A stretch of 64,000 nt of DNA from Desulfobacteraceae bacterium (GTDB taxonomy: Bacteria; Desulfobacterota; Desulfobacteria; Desulfobacterales; Desulfobacteraceae), in NCBI GenBank assembly GCA_016744295.1, contig JADGEQ010000038.1, positions 1 to 64,000 of the forward strand. The letters are read 5' to 3'. Every line of letters begins with the position of its first letter. Within the stretch, counting starts at the first letter, position 1. The notes under the pieces are model-generated. The model made no database searches. It saw nothing but the letters and a program-made list of their open reading frames with translations, and was not told where the DNA came from. Shown piece after piece: positions 58,879-64,000 of the stretch. The position numbers and the translations under genes were made by a program.

Positions 58879-58913
58879 AAGGCAGGCCCATTAAACCGGT
58901 TCTGTCTTTTTAT
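58879..58913 (+). terminator. Terminator after the PEP-CTERM gene
   Basis: AAGGCAG (58879-58885) pairs with CTGTCTT (58902-58908), one G-U pair included, across a 16-base loop, and a T-run follows. Confidence 0.6.
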
Positions 58914-59083
58914 TTGGGGATTGGGGAGATATCTTTGCCACTGCAAAATAATTACCCCATCAGTCTATCCCTGATTTTCCTATACCAGATCAAACACCCA
59001 ATCTGCCTTCTGTAATGAAGCTCTATTGATCAAATGGGTATATTGCACTGCCTGGAATTATTAGTGATGTTGAAACGATTGAT

Positions 59084-59602
59084 TTATTTGAGCATGTCAA
59101 GATAGATGCCGTTCTCTGAACCTGTTATCACTGTTGCTCCCACAGTTTTGCTGTAAAAATCCCATTGTTCTTGCTTATCTGTACCACCAATAATGGCATA
59201 TCCGTATCCTTCTTGTCGCATTGCACAGAGAGATGAAAGCAAAAGACAAGAGCCAATCCCTTTTCTTCTATAGGGTTCCGCAACACCTGATGGGCCAAAA
59301 AAACCCCGACATGTGGCGTTATAACACCCAAACCCAACAACCTTGCGGTCGAATGTTTTATCTTTGGGAACGCGACATGTTGCTATATAACAAGACAGTG
59401 GCCAGTTCGAAAATGCTATATCACATTCGCTTGGCCAACCAGACCACTTTCCCGTGAAAGTCCCTCGAACGAATTCAACTACTGCCTCTTTTTCATAGGC
59501 CATGGCTTGGCGTATGGTGACATCGTTTTTTTTCTCAACTTTTGATACCTGCAGTAGTGTTTTATGCGGATCAATTTCATACAATTTTACAAGCATATCC
59601 AT
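59084..59602 (-). CDS. GNAT-family N-acetyltransferase
   Basis: The 172-residue protein has the acetyl-CoA loop GVAEPYRRKGIGSCLLLSSL in the canonical RxxGxG form, preceded by the core strands KVVGFGCYNATCRGFFG. The C-terminal part IIGGTDKQEQWDFYSKTVGA fits the family. The substrate is unknown. The start is supported by AGGAGGG. It is a single gene in the accessory region, running against the PEP-CTERM gene. Confidence 0.88.
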   Translation of the reverse strand: MDMLVKLYEIDPHKTLLQVSKVEKKNDVTIRQAMAYEKEAVVEFVRGTFTGKWSGWPSECDIAFSNWPLSCYIATCRVPKDKTFDRKVVGFGCYNATCRGFFGPSGVAEPYRRKGIGSCLLLSSLCAMRQEGYGYAIIGGTDKQEQWDFYSKTVGATVITGSENGIYLDMLK

Positions 59603-59906
59603 ACTGTCACCCTCCTGGATGTGATGGTATATATTGGTTATAGTTTAGCCCAACTGAATTTCATCGCCGGTTCCCAGAATACTACAATAATTAGAACAAC
59701 AATCCAAATCAAAATTAGTATCCGTGTGACCTTGATAAACAAATTAAAATCGGAACGCCTATTCCGAGTTGGTTGGATTTTTCACAGAAGAGAAAGTAAC
59801 ACTGTTGGCAGGTGAAACTCTATGTGACACAAACTGTATCTAAATTATCAAAGCCTGTTATCCCGAGCATTTTGTGCCTATTCACAAGCTGTAATGCAAA
59901 CGGCAA
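59603..59906. other. 304-base gap, mostly featureless
   Basis: On the minus strand a short frame ending near 59646 encodes a hydrophobic stretch (ILILIWIVVLIIVVFW) and ends FSWAKL, but has no ATG and no good ribosome site. It might be a small membrane peptide or a relic. Confidence 0.3.
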
Positions 59907-60338
59907 TTATTCTTGCATCTCTTTCATAGTCTCCCGGTGAACTCGATAGAAAGTACTCGGTGTAACAGAGGGTATCATATTTGAATTAGGGATGAAATCC
60001 TCATAGGGTTTAAGAACCACTGTCCATTTTTTGGGATTCCAAATGGGGAATATCTTATCCTGTTTTTCATATTCTTTCTCCTCGAACATATCCTCAAAAA
60101 TTCGTTTAAGCAATGGATAAAGGGGTTGCAGCCGATTCTTCTTTCTTGACTCAACTACCATCCTATTCTGCTCCATACGTATATCGCTGCGTTTTAATGC
60201 CTCCACTTCTTCCGGGTTTAAACTTGCGAATAGCATGACCATTCCCTGACGATACTCTGTTATGTGTCCCTCGGATTTAATCTCTTCTAAAATCTTTGCA
60301 CAGTCACCGAATGTGGTTTCTTTTTTAGGTTCATTCAT
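59907..60338 (-). CDS. Unknown protein resembling part of a tyrosine recombinase
   Basis: The 143-residue protein has AGGAGGGAG as ribosome site and is likely expressed. The segment MLFASLNPEEVEALKRSDIR followed by MVVESRKKNRLQPLYPLLK resembles the first catalytic box of tyrosine recombinases, where GLRxxEAxxLRWxDI and later KTG-K/R...P..L are usual. The catalytic Arg would be Asn here and the C-terminal catalytic boxes are absent. It may be a decayed integrase or an unrelated protein; confidence in the homology is low. Confidence 0.5.
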   Translation of the reverse strand: MNEPKKETTFGDCAKILEEIKSEGHITEYRQGMVMLFASLNPEEVEALKRSDIRMEQNRMVVESRKKNRLQPLYPLLKRIFEDMFEEKEYEKQDKIFPIWNPKKWTVVLKPYEDFIPNSNMIPSVTPSTFYRVHRETMKEMQE

Positions 60339-60509
60339 TATGCAACTCCCTCCTAATCATTGAAATTGAATCTTATCATTCAGCATAGACCGAACTCAAA
60401 CTGTAGGTATGATACCATCCTTGTGATGCACATTACAACAGCAGAGGCATGACGTTTGGATGGTATTATATGGATCATATTTTTAATCGAAACACATAAA
60501 TAGATGGGT

Positions 60510-60728
60510 TCATTCTTCCCCATCTTCTTTATCATGTTTGAGCTGTTCTTCCTCAAAAAGTGCAATAAGATCTTTTTTGGAATTGGTTTCGCTAAACGGT
60601 TTATGGATAAGGTTTTGTACTTTTTCTTCAAATGACTGACCGTTTTTTTTCGATTGGTCTGAATCTTTTTCAGCTTGTTCTTTTTTCTTTCGATACTGTG
60701 ATAGGTCAACTATTTTCATTTTAGACAT
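60510..60728 (-). CDS. Small highly charged protein
   Basis: The 72-residue protein begins MSKMKIVDLSQYRKKKEQAE and is rich in Lys, Glu and Asp throughout, ending EEEQLKHDKEDGEE. No family is recognised; it looks largely helical or disordered. AAGGTGG lies five bases before ATG 60728, which supports translation. It lies upstream of the integrase-like gene in the same direction, 171 bases away. Confidence 0.6.
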   Translation of the reverse strand: MSKMKIVDLSQYRKKKEQAEKDSDQSKKNGQSFEEKVQNLIHKPFSETNSKKDLIALFEEEQLKHDKEDGEE

Positions 60729-61376
60729 ATTACCACCTTTTCAGTTATTTAAAGATAAAATATGCCAACAAAATGGGTTGTCAATTCGGAAATTCACCAT
60801 CTGAACTCCGCATTTATATCCTATCACAGATTTTTCACCACAATCCCAGGCAAAATGTTCTATGGTAAAGGGGTTGTCTTTTCATACATGTAGTGAAAAA
60901 ATAGGCTGTTTTAATTTGTTTCATACTCCCTTCCCTTGGTAAAGCTTTGAAGTCAAGTATGTAAAGTCTTCCAGGCATTGCCTTGCAATCCTATGATTCC
61001 AGGTCAAGAAAGTTTCGATATGAAGAAGGTTGGCATAGGGGGCTAAATTATAAAATTGATTCTTAATTTTCATATGCTTCTCTTGTTTCTGGTTAGAAAG
61101 CTCTTTTAAGTTTATTCTGTTTTGTTTTGCTAATAATGTGCCTATTAAATGCGTGGATAAAGCTTCACGCTAATGATGCTATTTGAGGTTTTTGGATCAA
61201 ATTTCCCAGTCTGAAATGTCCTATCTCACCAAAAGTTTTAGGATAATTGGTATACCCTGGTATTTTTTAACAGGAGATTGGCTTTTCATTTGCCTATGCC
61301 CTCATGGGCAGGCATCTTTTGATTTCACCAATTACAAAAAGACAAAAAACAGTTCTAAAAAAAGGTGACTGAGAAT
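60729..61376. other. 648-base AT-rich gap
   Basis: I see no gene, RNA or clear repeat here. A plus-strand frame at 61183-61368 lacks a ribosome site and any family match. The region may be debris of earlier insertions. Confidence 0.4.
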
Positions 61377-61547
61377 TTAATCCCGGCTGCTTAGCAAGTT
61401 GTTATTAAGTTTTTGAATAACCTTTCGTCTAAATTTTAAATTTGGTTTAATTAAGATATTAAGTTTATCCAGACTGCAACTTGCATTGTCATCATATCTG
61501 GTACTTTTTTTCTTTGGCGTTATAACTGCAATTATCTGTTTCTCCAT
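61377..61547 (-). CDS. Small basic protein (56 residues), unknown
   Basis: A frame from ATG 61547 to TAA 61377 encodes MEKQIIAVITPKKKSTRYDD, then LDKLNILIKPNLKFRRKVI and a polar end. AAAGGGG lies seven bases before the ATG. The protein is basic, with no recognised family. It lies downstream of the IS3 relic in the same direction. Confidence 0.45.
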   Translation of the reverse strand: MEKQIIAVITPKKKSTRYDDNASCSLDKLNILIKPNLKFRRKVIQKLNNNLLSSRD

Positions 61548-61860
61548 TACGAAACCCCTTTGTTTATCTGTAAAACCCTTTTAATCATAACATAAAATAG
61601 CAAATGCAATTTGCATACCACAATGTGGTGTTTTGGATGGAGAGTCTATAATAAAGGGACTCTTGCGCACACGATGAAGCTGGTAATGACTCAACCATTA
61701 CTTTTTTTGTCGTCACTTTGACAATAAATGTCGACTCCCAGCGAAAAGTTTTCAGTCTCATGATACCCTTGTTCTTTTTACCGAGCCAATTCCAAAATCC
61801 AAGTGATTCACGAGATCCTTGCGAATGTGTCAATAGAAATGAGACACCATTTGTAATAAA
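61548..61860. other. 313-base gap after the IS3 relic
   Basis: A minus-strand frame at 61585-61833 is open but has no ribosome site or family match. No terminal inverted repeat of an IS element could be identified by eye. Confidence 0.35.
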
Positions 61861-62217
61861 TTAAGCTCTAATCACATCAGGTTTTTCTTGTTTTGGTTTA
61901 TTAATCCAAGCCGCTTCCGCTAAAGCCGGTGGTTGAAGTGTTTTCCCTCTAAACCGCTCAGGATTTTTTTCAAAAGCATTTTCAAGAATAACACAACGCT
62001 GGTCATAAACGTCTTGTGCCAGTCCATAGTGAAGTTGCTCAGGAGTTACCAATCCGATCCCAGAATGATGATGGTCTTTATTATAGTATCCAAAGAAATC
62101 TTGACAAAATACTCTGGCATCTTCAATTGACCCGAACCGGCTGGGAAATTGAGGGCAATATTTCAAAGTTTTAAACTGAGCCTCAGAATATGGATTGTCG
62201 TTGGAATGTTGGGGCTG
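61861..62217 (-). pseudogene. IS3-family transposase relic (C-terminal integrase part)
   Basis: On the minus strand the frame reads HSNDNPYSEAQFKTLKYCP, then FFGYYNKDHHHSGIGLVTPE, the end of the DDE integrase core of IS3-type OrfB (SNDNP-SEAQFKTLKY and YN-HHSGI are family hallmarks). The frame is broken by a stop at 62218-62220, and the first two acidic catalytic residues and OrfA are missing. It is a 5'-truncated remnant. Confidence 0.88.
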
Positions 62218-62651
62218 TTAACCTTTGCAAATATCCTTAACTGTTAAGTTGACCTATTAGTGAGTATTGGAATGTTAAAGCATTGGTCAAAAATAATTTT
62301 TATCGAGACATACTCGTTTTTACATGTTATATGATACAACTTGCGAAACAAAAGTGTCTCTATAATTTAATCCATGATGAATCCGAGTTTCCAGCAATAG
62401 TCTTCTTTGAGATTGATTTAAAAAATCGTAACCAACCAAACTTATAAGACTTTTATCCAAATTCAAACGTATTTATGGCAATGTGATCTGTGCTGGTATC
62501 AAATTTGCCTTTATTCATTATAGGACAACTCGAAAAATGACAATTATAATTAAGGGTGGTAACACTGACAACAGAGTTCCTCCACGTTATTCGTAATAAT
62601 CTTAACTATAGAAATAACATATAATTCAAAATTTTTTCTAAAGGAGACAAC
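62218..62651. other. 434-base gap between the IS3 relic and the alkylsulfatase gene
   Basis: AT-rich, with stops in all frames and no recognised feature. It probably contains the promoter of the alkylsulfatase gene, but no clear -35/-10 pair stands out. Confidence 0.4.
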
Positions 62652-64000
62652 ATGCAACGTAAACTTTCAATCATCGTCATTTCAATCCTTTTTTCTTGTG
62701 TGTCAGCTTTAGCAGCAGGCGGTGGTGGTGTAATAAAGGCCGACCCAACAAAACATTTCGATGCCAAGGGGAAACTGCCATCAATATTTACTGTTGAGAT
62801 ACAAAATAAACTTCGAAAATCTTTGCCTTTTGAGGACAAACGAGATTTTGATGAAGCCAAAAAGGGTTTCATTGCAGCGCCTGATTACAAACAGATCATG
62901 GCCGAGGCCGGACACGTTGCCTGGGACATGGGCAGCTACGAATTTCTGCTGACGGACAAGGAATATGATACGATTCATCCCTCACTACAGCGCCAGGCCA
63001 TACTCAACATGGCCTATGGACTTTATGAGGTCCTGCCGGACAAAATTTACCAGGTTCGTGGCTATGATCTGGCCAACATCACTTTTATCAAAGGTAAAAC
63101 CGGCTGGCTTATTTTTGACCCATTGACTGCCAAAGAAACAGCGGCTGCAGCATTGAAGTTTATCAATGAGCAACTTGGTGAACGGCCGGTCACTGCCGTG
63201 ATCTATTCACACTCACACGCCGATCATTTTGGTGGTGTTCGTGGTGTTGTGGCACAGGCTGATGTTAGAAGTGGCAAGGTTCCGGTCATTGCTCCGGTTG
63301 GTTTTATGGATCACGCGGTTTCTGAAAATGTCTATGCCGGAAATGCCATGACAAGGCGGATGTTTTACCAGTATGGTGTACTTCTGCCCCGTAGCCCTTT
63401 TGGCCATGTAGATCAGTCCATCGGTAAAAACACTGCTGCCGGCAACCTTGGTCTCATCCCCCCTTCTGTGATTGTTGAAGAAGATTTTGAAGAGATGACC
63501 GTTGATGGGGTTAAGATGATTTTTCAGAATACACCAGGTACTGAGGCACCGGCTGAAATGAATACCTATTTTCCTGAAATGAAGGCATTTTGGGCAGCTG
63601 AAAACATCACCGGTACTGTGCACAACATTTACACACTTCGTGGTGCTCTGGTGCGAGATGCCCTTAAATGGTCAAAGAATATTAACGATGCGCTTTATCA
63701 TTTTGGGACAGAGGCGGAGGTGATGTTTGCCTCACACAGTTGGCCGCGCTGGGGCAATGACCGTATCCAGGAAGTTATGCGTGCCCAGCGTGATATTTAT
63801 GCCAACCTGAATAACGAAGTGCTGCACCTTGCCAATCAGGGTGTGACGGTTAACGAAATTCACAATGTATATCACCCACCGAAAAGCCTGCAGAATCAGT
63901 GGGCCGCTCACAGCTATCACGGTTCAGAGGAACATAACAGTAGGGCAGTGGTGAATCGTTACCTCGGTTATTGGGATGCAAACCCAGCGACCCTTATTCC
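62652..64000 (+). CDS. Exported alkylsulfatase-type metallo-beta-lactamase (3' end cut off)
   Basis: The visible 449 residues have a signal peptide (LSIIVISILFSCVSALA) and the metallo-beta-lactamase zinc motif YSHSHADHFGGVRGV. NTPGTEAPAEMNTYFP and ENITGTVHNIYTLRGA match SdsA1/BDS1-type secondary alkyl sulfatases, as does HSWPRWGN. These enzymes split alkyl sulfates such as SDS outside the cytoplasm. The frame runs off the window with no stop; the dimerisation and SCP2-like C-terminal domains would follow. AAGGAG precedes ATG 62652. Codon use is richer in CTG and GCC than in the flanking AT-rich DNA, which hints at transfer. Confidence 0.9.
   Translation, partial: MQRKLSIIVISILFSCVSALAAGGGGVIKADPTKHFDAKGKLPSIFTVEIQNKLRKSLPFEDKRDFDEAKKGFIAAPDYKQIMAEAGHVAWDMGSYEFLLTDKEYDTIHPSLQRQAILNMAYGLYEVLPDKIYQVRGYDLANITFIKGKTGWLIFDPLTAKETAAAALKFINEQLGERPVTAVIYSHSHADHFGGVRGVVAQADVRSGKVPVIAPVGFMDHAVSENVYAGNAMTRRMFYQYGVLLPRSPFGHVDQSIGKNTAAGNLGLIPPSVIVEEDFEEMTVDGVKMIFQNTPGTEAPAEMNTYFPEMKAFWAAENITGTVHNIYTLRGALVRDALKWSKNINDALYHFGTEAEVMFASHSWPRWGNDRIQEVMRAQRDIYANLNNEVLHLANQGVTVNEIHNVYHPPKSLQNQWAAHSYHGSEEHNSRAVVNRYLGYWDANPATLI

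Noticed and set aside
60380..60709. Minus-strand frame of 109 codons
   Set aside because: It overlaps the 72-residue gene at 60510-60728, which has the better ribosome site; the longer frame reads as a low-complexity Lys-rich stretch.
61183..61368. Plus-strand frame of 61 codons
   Set aside because: No ribosome site, no family, AT-rich surroundings.
61585..61833. Minus-strand frame of 82 codons after the IS3 relic
   Set aside because: No ribosome site and no recognisable motif; not listed as a gene.

Overview
The window looks like a chromosome segment from a Gram-negative anaerobe of the Desulfobacterota, most likely the Desulfobacteraceae (Desulfobacter/Desulfobacula-like). This is inferred from gene content and style, not from a database search: a pyruvate phosphate dikinase with its bifunctional regulator, a CoA-transferase fused to a GNAT domain, TrpB2, B12-type radical SAM proteins, PEP-CTERM proteins, and a moderate-GC sequence with many short hypothetical exported proteins.

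Layout. 1-8428 is one co-directional run that reads as a murein-peptide uptake and recycling operon: M19 dipeptidase (cut by the window edge), DUF3870 protein, a five-gene peptide ABC importer, an SH3-NlpC/P60 endopeptidase and an L-Ala-D/L-Glu-type epimerase. 8446-20751 holds single genes: SDR, CBM9-like protein, an exported NlpC/P60-like protein that has lost its cysteine, an EamA exporter, a COG3910-like ATPase, TrpB2, an aminotransferase, PilZ and CAAX-protease-like proteins, TetR, and the CoA-transferase/GNAT fusion. 20831-30380 holds RlmD, a hydrolase, an RND pump with its adaptor, CinA and a radical SAM protein.

30513-35489 is trpEGDCF with a readable control region: a palindrome, a -35/-10 promoter, a 24-residue leader peptide with three Trp codons and an attenuator terminator. 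trpB and trpA are not next to it. A 14-bp tandem array (35486 onward) joins the stop codons of trpF and the convergent LysM gene. 35636-55225 is mixed housekeeping and signalling: LysM, SUMF1-like protein, orphan oligopeptide ATPase, sulfotransferase, Maf, YggS, QueH, a GspE ATPase with a cyclic-nucleotide domain, ABC-F, PpdK and its regulator, an exported pseudo-receiver protein, an ArfB-like factor, radical SAM and MFS.

55226-62651 is an AT-rich accessory region. It contains two PEP-CTERM-type genes, each behind a -24/-12 (sigma-54) element, a 56-residue basic peptide gene, a serine recombinase beside a 36-bp palindrome, relics of IS256- and IS3-family transposases, and small orphan ORFs. 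The window ends inside an exported alkylsulfatase-type metallo-beta-lactamase.

The most unusual signals are the two sigma-54 elements before PEP-CTERM genes (one protein is little more than a signal peptide plus a sorting tail), the exported receiver-like domain without a phospho-acceptor, and repeated 12-18 bp tandem duplications that sit on gene ends and stop codons across the window. No rRNA, tRNA or CRISPR array was recognised.
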